From Cristatella mucedo (lineage: Eukaryota; Bryozoa; Phylactolaemata; Cristatellidae): a stretch of 64,000 bases of DNA. Within the stretch, counting starts at the first letter, position 1, and every line of letters starts with the position of its first letter. The notes under the pieces are model-generated. The model searched no databases. It was not told where the DNA came from and saw nothing but the letters and a program-made list of their open reading frames with translations. This document shows, one piece after another, positions 37,870 through 47,750 of this stretch. A program made the position numbers and the translations under genes. The stretch spans positions 1,739,501-1,803,500 of the forward strand of contig WPIO01000023.1 in the NCBI GenBank assembly GCA_009760855.2, given 5' to 3'.

Positions 37870-40520
37870 CCCAGAAAATTTTGCGCCATTCCGCGGACGC
37901 GTTTCACGAAGTCCACTGAAATAAGATTGCAGTGGACCAGGCCAATACCGCAATCCACCGCAATCCACTACATTCCACCATGCAACAAAAGAAATCCTTA
38001 TCGAAAAGCTCCTTTTTTGATTGCACATGACAGCGCACTCTGCGAAAATTGCATACAAAATTCATTTAAATTGGCACGGCCGTTCTCGCGAAATGCGCTG
38101 CAATCGACGGCAGTTGGCCGGGCCAATACCGCAATCCACTTCAATCCGCAGAATTCACCGCATAGAAGTTCGAAATCCATTGCGCCGAGCTCCAGTTTGT
38201 ATTGCATATTAAAATGCACCGCGCTGTGTGTACAACCACGTAAAAGAAAAAAAAGTTGTGCAATCTCGCACTGTGGCAATGGGTGGCAATTGCCTGAAAT
38301 GACTTGGAAAACTTCCGCAATCCACTCTATTCCACTGCAAATCATCCTAAAATCGCAATCGCGACGCTCTAATTGACATTGTATATAGGACTAGACTCAG
38401 TTCAAGGTGCATCCACAAAAATTGGCCCCATCGTGCTCACGCGTTCTCATTCACTGAATGCAATTGACTACAACGACCCGGTCCCATACCACAATCCACC
38501 TTAATCCGCCAAAATCCGCTACAATTTGCTAAATAGCGACCAGAACTCATACACTAGAAGCTCTAATTATTATTGCACGCTGCTCTGCTCTTCGGTTATT
38601 GTGTAATTGCATAACTTCACTGTAATTGCCTCTGTCATTCTGCAGTAATGCACTGCAATCGACTGCAACGGACCGGGCCAGTACACAAATGTACCGCAAC
38701 CCGCTATAAAACGACCAGAATGCGTACACTTTAAGCTCTAATAGTGATTGCACGTTGCTCTAATTTTTTATTATTGTGTAATCCCAAAATCTTTCACTAA
38801 AATCGCCTCGATCATTCGACAGCAACGCACTGCAATTGAATGCAATGGCCCGGGCCAATACCTCAATTTACAGCAATCTGATGCAAAATGCTCTGAAATC
38901 GGTTTCCCAATGCTTCAATTTGTAATGCATGTTACAAAGCATACTGGTTAATGTCAACCACATCATTTTAAGTAATTGCGCTCTTATAATCTCGGGCAAT
39001 GCATGGCAATCTACGGCAACGGCTCGGCTCGAAGCAGCAATCCCCTACAATCCGTGGCAAGTCGACCACAAATTGGCTGCACGAAGTGCCAATTGTTATC
39101 GCATTTCACATTTCTTTGTGCTAAAAGTGAGATTGTTAGACTTTCAAGCTATTTTGCACGTTAATTGCCAGCAATACACGGCAATCAACCTCAATGGCAG
39201 GGACCAATACCAAAATCCATAGCAAATTGAGGAGAAATCGGCTGCAGCAAGCTCCAATTCTCTTTCCAACTAACATCTCACTTTGCGAGCACATACTTTA
39301 AACTCTTTCAACCAGCTCTGACCGTTCAATCTTGGGCAATGCATGGCAACAGGCGGCAATGCCAGGGCAAATACGGCAATCCATTATGGTCCATCGCAAA
39401 TCACTGGAAAGTGATTTGGCCAAGATCAAATATATCTTACCTGTCACAGCCCACTGTTTTTAAAGTGCAATCAAATCCTTTCAACCAATCACGCACGCAC
39501 AATTGTGAGCAACGAACGGCAATCGACAGCAACGCCCTGGGCCAATACCCCAATTCCCGGCGAATTGAAGAGAAATTGGCAGCGCGAAAGCCTGATTGTC
39601 ATTACATATAGCATTACGCTGAGTCCAAAGTAAAACCGTAGAACTTTCAAGATGCTTTGTTTGTTAACTGTCAGCAAAGCACGGCAATCGAAAGCAATGG
39701 CAGTGGCTGATAGCGAAATCCGTGTAAAATTGACAAGACTGGCTGCAATAAACTGCAACTCTCATTCCACGTAACATGTACCTGTGTCCGCGCATAATTC
39801 TCACCCAAGATGCGCATTCACTCAACGGCAACTCACGGCAATTGACGGCGATGGCCGGGGGAAATACGCCAATCCATAATGTATAGTTTTAAATGCACCG
39901 ACAGTTGCTGAGAGAAGCTCCAACTTTTCTTGCGTATGGCACTACACTGCATTACAAGTCCAGCCACATCCTTTTATACAATCGACAAAGACACAATCTA
40001 GGGCGATGCACGGCAATCGACGGCAACGGCCCGATCTCTGCAGCAATCTGGCTCAAATTTGCTGGAAATTGGCTGCTTGAATTTTTAATTATCCTACTAC
40101 ATAACGCTCACTGTGGGCGCGCATGCTGTCCTTTTTCGCGTTCAACCTGTCAACCGTTCAACCATCCATGGCAATCGACGGCAATCGCCCGAGACAATAC
40201 AGCAATCAATGATTGTCTGTTACAATTACAAACGCAGCGAGTGGGTGAAGATCGCATTTTTCTTGCGAAACAGTGCGCTGTATTAAAAGTGCAACCGCTT
40301 CCTCTCAACCAATCTTTAACGTACATGCGAGGGCAATGCGCTGCAATCGACGGCAACGGCCTGGGAAAATACGGAAATCTCTAACGGTCCATTAAAAATA
40401 GACTGGACACTGCTGGGCGACGCTCCGATTTAGATTTCTCGTTCGTGTATACTCTATTTTTGGTGCACCTAGGAAATTCCGTTGATAATGCCAGCTCTCG
40501 GTCACTGTATTGCAATTAAT
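37870..40520 (+). repeat. Internal array of ~175-bp degenerate units
   Basis: Recurrent GGCCAATACCGCAATCC-like blocks, preceded by GCAATCGACGGCAACGGC-like blocks, occur near 37947, 38124, 38305, 38485, 38676, 38853, 39030, 39204, 39367, 39540, 39705, 39855, 40030, 40190 and 40365. Spacing is mostly 160-185 bp, giving about 15 monomers. The CGCAATCCA words also occur in the TIRs, so the array may have arisen from the sub-terminal sequence. Confidence 0.85.
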
Positions 40521-40531
40521 GGCAAAGGCCC

Positions 40532-40799
40532 CAGACTTTTTGGAGCTATTCGCAGCAGATTTGGGGTGGATTTGACGAGAACTAGAATGGATTGCAGTGG
40601 ATTGCGGTATAGGCGTCCAGCGCCAAAGCCCATTTGCATAAGTGCGCGTGCGCCCAGCGACATGAAATTTTGTGGACAGATAAATTCCAACGTGTACTGC
40701 ACTGTCAGCGAAAAATTTGAGCTCGGCAATGCTTACGTCTGGTCGTTGCTACCCTAGTTAGAGTGGATTGACGCTGATTGCGGTATTTCGTCGGACCCG
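40532..40799 (-). repeat. Right terminal inverted repeat
   Basis: Reverse complement of 37557-37838 with scattered substitutions and a few small indels, including a longer GCGCACGCGCACTTATGC segment. Confidence 0.9.
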
Positions 40800-40833
40800 G
40801 TGCAGGCTAGTACCGCTTCTTTCCTAAGCTGCT

Positions 40834-40965
40834 TTCGGGAGCGTCATCGAGAGCGTCATCCTTCGGGAGCGTCATCGAGAGCGTCATCCTTCGGGAGCGT
40901 CATCGAGAGCGTCATCCTTCGGGAGCGTCATCGAGAGCGTCATCCTTCGGGAGCGTCATCGAGAG
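40834..40965. repeat. 28-bp tandem repeat, about 4.7 copies
   Basis: Unit TTCGGGAGCGTCATCGAGAG plus CGTCATCC; copies start at 40834, 40862, 40890, 40918 and 40946 and are nearly identical, so expansion is recent. It lies 28 bases outside the foldback element. Confidence 0.95.
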
Positions 40966-41384
40966 GGGCCTGGGCATAGCTGTGGTCCGCCTCTATTGAG
41001 GCGTGAACGCAGGCTGGTAACCCGCTGGTGAACAGATGGTGGATTCATCGTTGCGGTCGACCAGGGGACAGCAGCAGTCGAGTCGAGGTGAGGGGAGTCG
41101 AGTGGGAGAAGGGAGGGGGCCAAGGGATCCGTGCGTCCTTCGGCTCCGCGCGTCGTGCAATAAACTGTTGGCGTTGCTCATCAGCTGGCTCTCTGCTGTG
41201 CGAACCGAACGACACAGGGTAAGTCTCAAAATCTATAAATATAATAGTAGGAACAATTGTACACGTGCATGAAATTCCGAGAGAACTAGATCCCCTCTTA
41301 CGCCCTGACCTGCTGCAAAGGAAGCATGTCAATTGGCTAGTAATAAAATGCACAGTGCCTGCACGAACCAGTACACAAAAATAA

Positions 41385-42960
41385 GTAACAGGCGCGTTTT
41401 TCGCATCGTTTTAAATGTCTTAAAAACTTAAGGCCCCGAAAGGATTTGATATTGCTTAGAGGCGCAGCTAAATGATTTGAATTAGAAGATCGGTCGCCTA
41501 GCCTGATTGGGAACTAGTTTTGATAGATTTGCACGAGCATGAGAATAAGGAGCCTAAAAGCGATCGAGACGTCTTCTTGAAGTCTTCGTACCTAGCTGAG
41601 CTGCTGCATCACTTTCAGCCTGTTCGCGCTCTCAGCTCCTGTGTGGACAATAAATTAGCTGTCTCGTTCCTCCGCTTAAAGACCGTTGGCGACAGAAGCT
41701 TTAGCTCGGCAGGTCCTAGACTGCGGAACTCGCTTCCACAATTCTTACGAAACGACAGCTACTCTCCTACTGCCGACTATGCCTCATCCCTTTCAGCGGT
41801 CCTGAGCTGCTACTTTCATGCTACTCACTACCTCAACTGCTCTCCTGACTCTGTTATGCTTCCCACTTTCTCTTTGTTGCGTGAGACAAAGTCCGTTGGC
41901 TACCGAATGCGTACCGAAAGCCGCTTAGGCTGTGAATGCGCTATACAAAACTCTCCTGCGTAACACCCACATGGTCTTTATGACTTTGTGGAGTTACAGA
42001 CGGAGATACTACATTACATTACAAGTCGATGTGCTGCTTGAAAGGAAGCCAGTGAAGGCCGGTGAAAAGTGTTGCAATACGGTAATTTAGACGCACAGAG
42101 AAAGTAAGCCTAGCTGCAGAGTTTTTGCAGTAAATATTGGCATCTTATTGCACTGCCCTGAAGACCTTCGAATAGTGAGTTGCACAAATCTAGACCTTGA
42201 TGTCCCAAAAGGATAGACCAACTTGGGCCTTGCGCTCCTATTTAGCAGGCCCAAATTTTAGCTATGAATTAGCTGAAAGTTGATCAAATTGCCTGTAGAG
42301 CTAATATGGTCGTCTAGTAAAATGTCTTTTTGAAACAGGTCACTCAGATTGCCTATGCATAGTAGAGGGGATACGATGTTGGAGCCTATTTTGAGGTTTA
42401 GGTTTTCCCCATTTCTGAGAGTAGCACCGCGTATGCCGTAACTAGTTGGTTTTTTGTCGTCATTCAACTCGAGAAAGCGCGCTGTCATCTAAGAGCAAAT
42501 TCCAGAAAAATATGCAACAGAAAGAGAGCGACGATAGTTCGACGTACTGGAAGCAGGCAGGGACTAAAGCGAAGGTGCAGCTGTGCGTGTCATATGCGTG
42601 TCATCTAAATAAAATGAAAGCCTAGATTGTTCTTGGAGAGTACTTCTGAAGGAGGGAGAGCATACGTTGTGAAAACAAGTGGGCTATGTAAGGTTCCCTG
42701 GGGGTACCCCGAACTTTAAAGGTTACTCAGATGACTGCTGCCCATTGATATCAATTCTCTAAAGTCTCCCACTGATACAGGACCTAAACAAGCGCAGTTC
42801 AGTGCCAGCGATGCATGCCCATACGATACGAGAGGCGCTCAAGAAAGACTTGGTAACCAGTAGTGTCAACTAATGCCAAGAGATTCAGTGAAAAAGCAGA
42901 AATATTATACCTAAGTCTTCATTCCTGAGTAGGTTGTTATACATCGAAGCTTCGCCGATT
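41385..42960 (-). mobile_element. LINE A/C relic split by a LINE B insertion
   Basis: Outer parts are 41385-41583 (ORF end) and 42018-42960 (middle of ORF back to RT, including FLELNDDKKPTSYGIRG and decayed upstream domains). The two parts become contiguous in LINE order if 41584-42017 is removed. Confidence 0.75.
41584..42022 (+). mobile_element. LINE B 3' end nested in a LINE A/C relic
   Basis: Best LINE B copy. The frame 41520-41963 reads SYLAELLHHFQPVRALSSC, then TVGDRSFSSAGPRLRNSLPQ and YFHATHYLNCSPDSVMLPTF. The 3' UTR GTAACACCCACATGGTC... ends in TACATTACATTAC. AAGTC occurs on both sides (41579-41583 and about 42018-42022), a plausible target duplication. It is 5'-truncated. Confidence 0.85.
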
Positions 42961-43431
42961 CTGGAGTGATTATCGCTAAAAGATTAGTGGAAATTAATCA
43001 ACAGGGTGTAATTTTTTGATGGCGTGCTCTCTTTTGCACGTCAATCGTATTCCTGATGATAAGAACTATTAGCAAATCTTATGCAAAGGTTTGCAGGATT
43101 GCTTGACAAAGATTAGTTCAATTGGCTAAGGAGATATCGGCTTGGTGAAAGTATTCGGTGGCCATTATAAAAACTAGATGCGTTTGAGTGCTCATACTTA
43201 CTACATACCGGTACAAGTTTTACATGTAGATTATATATATTTATATATTGATACCTAAAAATCTAATGCATACGATGATCAGCAGTGTCATTGTCTGGCA
43301 CTTGCAAATGCCAGAATGCAGTGACCTTCATATTCTCACTCAAAATCGATTCTATTCGTAGACTAGTACAGCAGGTTAGCCCCGAGTGTGACTTCTCAGA
43401 GCGACTCAGAGATCGACGGCGCGCAGTAGTG

Positions 43432-43582
43432 ATGTGCGACACGACAATTGTGACTGCTACAATACTTTTAGAGAGCAGTGTGAGTTTTAGTAAGCCAGAG
43501 GCAAAGAAAGAATTCTTTACGTGGCGTCGACTGCTGGGGCTGCGGCTGCTCGACCAAGAACCGAGGAAGTCGGCTGCCAAAG
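43432..43582 (+). CDS. Orphan exon-like open frame, unknown protein
   Basis: From ATG at 43432 (G at -3) 50 codons begin MCDTTIVTATILLESS and include KKEFFTWRRLLGLRLLDQEP, ending SAAK then a strong donor AAAG|GTAAGA at 43583. The basic, amphipathic WRRLLGLRLL segment and the clean donor suggest a real first exon. The frame is also open upstream to 43285 and downstream to 43740, so it could be larger or spurious. No following exon was recognised before the GPCR gene at 47751. Confidence 0.3.
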
Positions 43583-44044
43583 GTAAGATTGGAAACATGT
43601 TTTTTACTTTAAGTTGTCAAGAGACCATTTCAGAAATTAAGGTAGGCGGCTTCGTCGACATATATGATGATATCTTTTTTGCCTCTCTTAATTGCTTTCA
43701 AGTCCTTTATGCGCCTGAGAAAGTAGACATCTTTTCTTAATAAACGCGGCATCAACTCGACGCCCAATGAGTGGACATTAAGGATAGCCTCTACTTTTGA
43801 TTGGATATAGCCTCCGAGATAAGTTTCCTCTCTGCTGGAAATCTTGAAATTAAATTTTAAAATGAGCCAGATAAAAGTTCACTTTTTTCTTTCTACTTTA
43901 AGCAAGTAGCATAGTTTCTTGTCGTTATAGCACTCGTTGGTAATTTTATCAATTGATTTAGTGACTTCGCTAAAAAAAATCCCCATTGGAACACCAATGC
44001 GCTATGCCGTAAAATTTGTTTGGTTAATTCGGATCACTGTTTCC

Positions 44045-44196
44045 TATAATGCCGCGCTGGTTTGGCCCAGTGGTTAAAGTGCACGCCCGACCATGGTCAA
44101 GGTCCCCAAGGCGTACGTGAAGCGCCTGAATAGAGATTAAGTTCTCTTAAGACGTTATACAAATGAATTATATATATATATATATATATAATTCAG
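44045..44196 (+). mobile_element. SINE-1 copy with (TA)n tail
   Basis: GCTGGTTTGGCCCAGTGGTT head, GCCTGAATAGAGATTAAG then TTCTCTTAAGACG, ATACAAATGAATTA(TA)n. The B-box region is deleted or decayed. Confidence 0.85.
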
Positions 44197-44204
44197 AATC
44201 AAAA

Positions 44205-44530
44205 CCGAAGTTGCGCGAAGCCGGTAATGGAAATGGCAGTTTTTATCGCATTCAAAAGTTGCATGGCGGCCCCGGCCATTGGAGGCAATTGGATTAGAAC
44301 GTTGATGCGCAATTGCACAAAATTTTGAGGGTGTGCCCGTACGCCATTTTCTGTAATGTGGAGCTAAAACCACTGCTTTGCGATGCCTATTGTTGAAATT
44401 GCAACTGCATTGCCGTTCGAATATGTAAATATGCTGGCTAACCCGGGCCATTTAAGGCCATAGCAAGAAAATGCACAAGTGCAATTGCATGGAATTTGGT
44501 GGGTAAACTCGTAACGTCATTTTGTATAGA
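44205..44530 (-). repeat. Two ~179-bp monomers related to the foldback array
   Basis: GGCCATTGGAGGCAATTGG and the following GCGCAATTGCACAAAATTTTG...CATTTT block recur 179 bases later (GGGCCATTTAAGGCC, GTGCAATTGCATGGAATTTGG...CATTTTGTA). In reverse orientation they resemble the GCAATTGAATGCAATGGCCC part of the array at 37870-40520. Confidence 0.6.
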
Positions 44531-44637
44531 TTGAAATTAAGCGACAGTGTTTTGACTAGTATTATGGAAATGACAGCTGTATAGCAGTGCACTACAGTTA
44601 CTCGTGGTATGTTACTGTTTAATAATAAATAATAGTA

Positions 44638-44735
44638 TTGCATTTCATAAAGCATTCTCGGAGAACCCAATCTCTTTCTAGGCGCGTTACAATTGCTGCA
44701 AAGGAAGCGCGATCGCATGGTTAATGATAGCATGG
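44638..44735 (-). mobile_element. LINE A tail interrupted by SINE-2
   Basis: Minus-strand tail: AAAGCATTCTCGGAGAACCC, CTTTCTAGGCGCG, GCTGCAAAGGAAGCGCGATC. It breaks at GATAGCATG and resumes after the SINE as TGCTCAATAAACAACA (about 44908-44925). Confidence 0.8.
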
Positions 44736-44907
44736 TGAGCCGTGATGGCACACTAGGTAAGGCGGTTGCTTTCACGACCTCGGTCCCGATTTCGTGGGTT
44801 CGATTCATGTGGTGGGCGGTCTTTATCGCCACTGCAAGTAGTGGTGATAGCCGTTACGGCTCTTCTGTCGCTATACAAAAAGAGGCTGTTTAATCAGCTA
44901 GGATTTA
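44735..44907 (+). mobile_element. SINE-2 copy inserted in a LINE A tail
   Basis: Full-length head and body as at 23312 (GTGAGCCGTGATGGCACACT, GTGGGTTCGATTC, ending GCTAGGATTTA). The interrupted host sequence continues directly after it. Confidence 0.9.
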
Positions 44908-44935
44908 TGCTCAATAAACAACAAGCAGACTTGGG

Positions 44936-46320
44936 TCGTGTATCATGCTTGTTTTGCTCGATCTTTCGGCAGCTTTTGATACTATCGATCACTATATCCT
45001 TGAGCGCCCTTCATCTCGCCGGGGCATTACTGGCACTGCATTGCAATGGTTCAGGTCCTATCTTAGTGGGAGACTTCAGAGTATTGATGTGAATAGACAA
45101 AGATCATTCGAGGGACCTCTGAAATATGGGGTACCCCAGCGATCACTGCTTGGTCCTGTTCTTTTCACGGTTTATACTCTCCCTCTTGCCGGTGTGATTG
45201 CCAAGCACAATCTAGGCTTTCACTTCTATGCGGATGACACTCAGTTGTTCTATTGCTTTGATCCCTCCCACCCCTCGAGCACGTCGAATTCTTTCAACTC
45301 CCTTGCTTCATGTATTGATGACAACTGCACATGGATGGCAGCATATTTCTTAAATTGAATGATGATACAAGCAAACTTCCTAGTTATGGGCAAACCAAGT
45401 GTGACTCAGACATTATCGAAATCGGCTCTGCAAGAATTTCTCCTGTTGAATCTGCATGAAACCTAGGTGCCATATTCCAAAGTGACCTTTCGTTAGACGA
45501 CCACATCAGTGCTACAATCAAGTCTGCCTACTTTAAGCGACACAACATTGCTAAAATTCGGGCTTATTTAGACAAGGATACCACATCTAAGTTGGTTCAC
45601 GCATTTGTGACATCCCGTCTTGACTTCTGCAACTCATTGCTTGCTGGTTTACCGGCATGTGCAATCAGGCGCTTACAGCTGGTGCACAACTCAGCAGCTA
45701 GGCTTGTCTGTCGCGAGCGTCGCAGTTGCCACATCACACCAGTTCGCGCCGACCTGAACTGGCTACCAGTCAAGCAACACATCAACTTCAAGGTTTTGTC
45801 ACTCACTTTTCGGTCCCTTCATTCTTTGACTCCAGCCTACCTATCAGATCTACTGCCCCACCAGGCTAAGCATCGTACAACCAACTTTTCGGAATCTAAC
45901 TATTTACCTATGCCTCGTATAAACCTCAAATCCTTTGGACATCGTGCATTTAGTTCCTATGCTCTTGAAGCTTGGAACTCACTCCCAACTTCCGTAACGA
46001 CATTGCCTGATTTGACCACATTTAAAAAGAAATCAAAAACGCACCTATTTATCGCAGCATTTAGTTGGTCCCTGTGTGCTTCGTCCTTTACGTGCTTATG
46101 CATGCTGATACAATTACACGCTGCCACTAACCACACATGCATGGTGACCCTGTGCATGTCACCCCTAATCATGTTTGTTCTTGTTGTTTATCGAGCATGC
46201 TACCACTAACCATCCGATCGCGTTTCCTTTGCAGCAAGTGTAAAGCGCCTAGAAAGAGATTGAGTTCTCTGGGGACGCTTTATAAAGTGTTATTATAATT
46301 ATTACTATTATTATAGAAGT
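44936..46320 (+). mobile_element. LINE A, best copy (5'-truncated RT, ORF end, 3' UTR, tail)
   Basis: Reverse transcriptase of a CR1/L2-like non-LTR retrotransposon. Motif A LLDLSAAFDTIDH near 44950, motif B GVPQRSLLGPVLF (the usual PQG is PQR) and motif C FYADDTQLF near 45228 are readable. The first frame ends at 45358 after a one-base loss in FLKLND. A second frame (45592-46209) carries HAFVTSRLDFCNSLLAGLPA, RLVCRERRSCHITP and AWNSLPTSVTTLPDLTTFKK. The 3' UTR ends with the tail hairpin (AAGCGCCTAGAAAGAGATT...TTCTCTGGGGACGC) and ATT repeats. The N-terminal endonuclease is missing. Inactive. Confidence 0.93.
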
Positions 46321-46491
46321 AGCATGATTTGTGCTAAAAACATAAACAAGTACCTCGGAGCAGTCCTAGTTGGAGATTACCTTAAAATCGCATACAATCT
46401 GACTGAATATCTAATTCTAAAAAAGGCTAGCATTATATTAATTCTGTCTATGTAACTATACCATTTCAAAATAAATTAAGAAATGCTAGTT

Positions 46492-46625
46492 GATTTAACA
46501 GCCTCTTTTCTATAGCTACAGAAGAGCCTTTACGGCTATTATCACCGCTTTCCGCGGCAATAAAGGATCGCCCACTGCAGGATTCGAGCCCACGACCTCG
46601 ATATGGCTGTCGCATTAACCAGTTT
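46492..46625 (-). mobile_element. SINE-2 copy
   Basis: Reverse complement shows GGTCGTGGGCTCGAATCC (B-box), GTGGGCGATCCTTTATTGCC and AAGAGGCTGTTAAATC. Confidence 0.8.
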
Positions 46626-46784
46626 TGATTCGAGATTTAAAATATGTCAAAAACTAAAATGTGATGTGAGTTATACTATGTACGTATTTTCTCTAATGAA
46701 ATACTCTAATTATGAATATCTACTGAAGCCAGCATTTCCTTGAAATTATTTTTACGTGCTTTTGTCGTCTTATGCTATTGTCGG

Positions 46785-47060
46785 GTTACGCCTGCGGCAT
46801 ATGGAAAGCGCCACTTGGGCAGAGATTCGGTACTCTTAGGGCGCTAAACGAATTAATTACATTTTTGGCGTGATTTTCTGCTGGATTATTGTAGGCTGAG
46901 CTCATTAAACCATATCTGACCCCAGATTTTCAATCCCAACGGTAGCTCGACTGGCGGACAATCATAAATTAACAAGCCCCAATATTGATTGATAGTAATA
47001 ACAATAACAGTGATAATAAATTTGCATAGCGCTCTCATAGAACTGAATCTCGTTCAAAAG
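46785..47060. mobile_element. SINE-1-type tail fragments in both orientations
   Basis: 46785-46862 (+) has GCGGCATATGGAAAGCGCC and GCAGAGATTCGGTACTCTTAGGGCGC, a headless SINE-1. 46985-47060 (-) has TTTGCATAGCGCTCTCATAG with a (AATAAC)n-like end, another tail. Confidence 0.6.
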
Positions 47061-47502
47061 ACTTTACGGGAGCTGCAGAGAAAGCATTGGAGAGAAAGCA
47101 GAGAGAGCGACCAAACGATTGGCAGTAGCATCTGCAAGCAGCAAGCCCAGTACGCAGCAGGCTTATGAATAATAATCGCTTGAACAATCCTCGCTGCTAT
47201 AAGGCTCTCTGTTGGATTAAAGTTAATCTGCCTGAGTGCTGATTTTCTAGCCAACAGAAAAATTTGCCCAGCAGGGCATTGCAGCAAGCTTGCAAGATGT
47301 AGCTGTTTCCATGCTGTGTGCGATACAGTGGCTCATTGATAGGCAGTTGCCTCCGCACGGCAAGTCTGTACAAACGTCTGCGACAAGCAGCCTTCGCTTT
47401 GATTTTCAGTTGCGCACATCACGAGCAAGAGGCCAATGCGTATTGTTGGAAAATATCCTAATGAATGGGAGCCCGCATATTTCGCAAGCGGAGCAATAGG
47501 CG

Positions 47503-47510
47503 CCAATCAG
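47503..47510 (+). promoter_or_regulatory. CCAAT-box candidate upstream of the GPCR
   Basis: CCAATCAG, a canonical NF-Y-type core, lies 241 bp before the receptor ATG. No TATA box stands between. The functional link is inferred from position only. Confidence 0.3.
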
Positions 47511-47750
47511 CGTTTTAGGGTCATCCGAGGAGTTATACCTCCTGCCTTGGACCCAACCATCAATCTAGTGAGTGGCATTGAGAGACTCATATATGTATGT
47601 CTCTAACGCTCATAAGCTTAAGCTTGATGTCCGTAATCGAAATTGACGTAGGTCGAGAAGTTATTACTGCATCGGCCTTGAAGACAGTGCGAGAGTTACC
47701 GTCGGATTCGGTTACGCGGTGCTGTCGATTGAACGACCGGAAAGTGGGGC

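Larger units (their letters stand above)
37557..40799. mobile_element. Foldback-type element with long TIRs and internal tandem array
   Basis: The two ends are long inverted repeats (37557-37838 and 40532-40799) starting CGGGTTCGACGAA and CGGGTCCGACGAA when read inward. Flanking bases are GTGCAAG (37550-37556) and GTGCAGG (40800-40806), a candidate 7-bp target duplication with one mismatch. Between the arms is a degenerate array of about 175-bp units. No convincing ORF is present, so it is non-autonomous. Long TIRs with sub-repeats and a 7-9 bp duplication fit Mutator-like or other foldback elements, but the superfamily is inferred, not shown. Confidence 0.8.

Noticed and set aside
37870-40520. 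CRISPR-like reading of the regular repeats
   Set aside because: The monomers are about 175 bp, diverged throughout, have no unique spacers of constant size, and lie in an animal genome with no cas genes.
37677-40757. Multiple ORFs of 60-160 codons in the foldback element
   Set aside because: They occur on both strands across diverged non-coding monomers and share no protein-level conservation.
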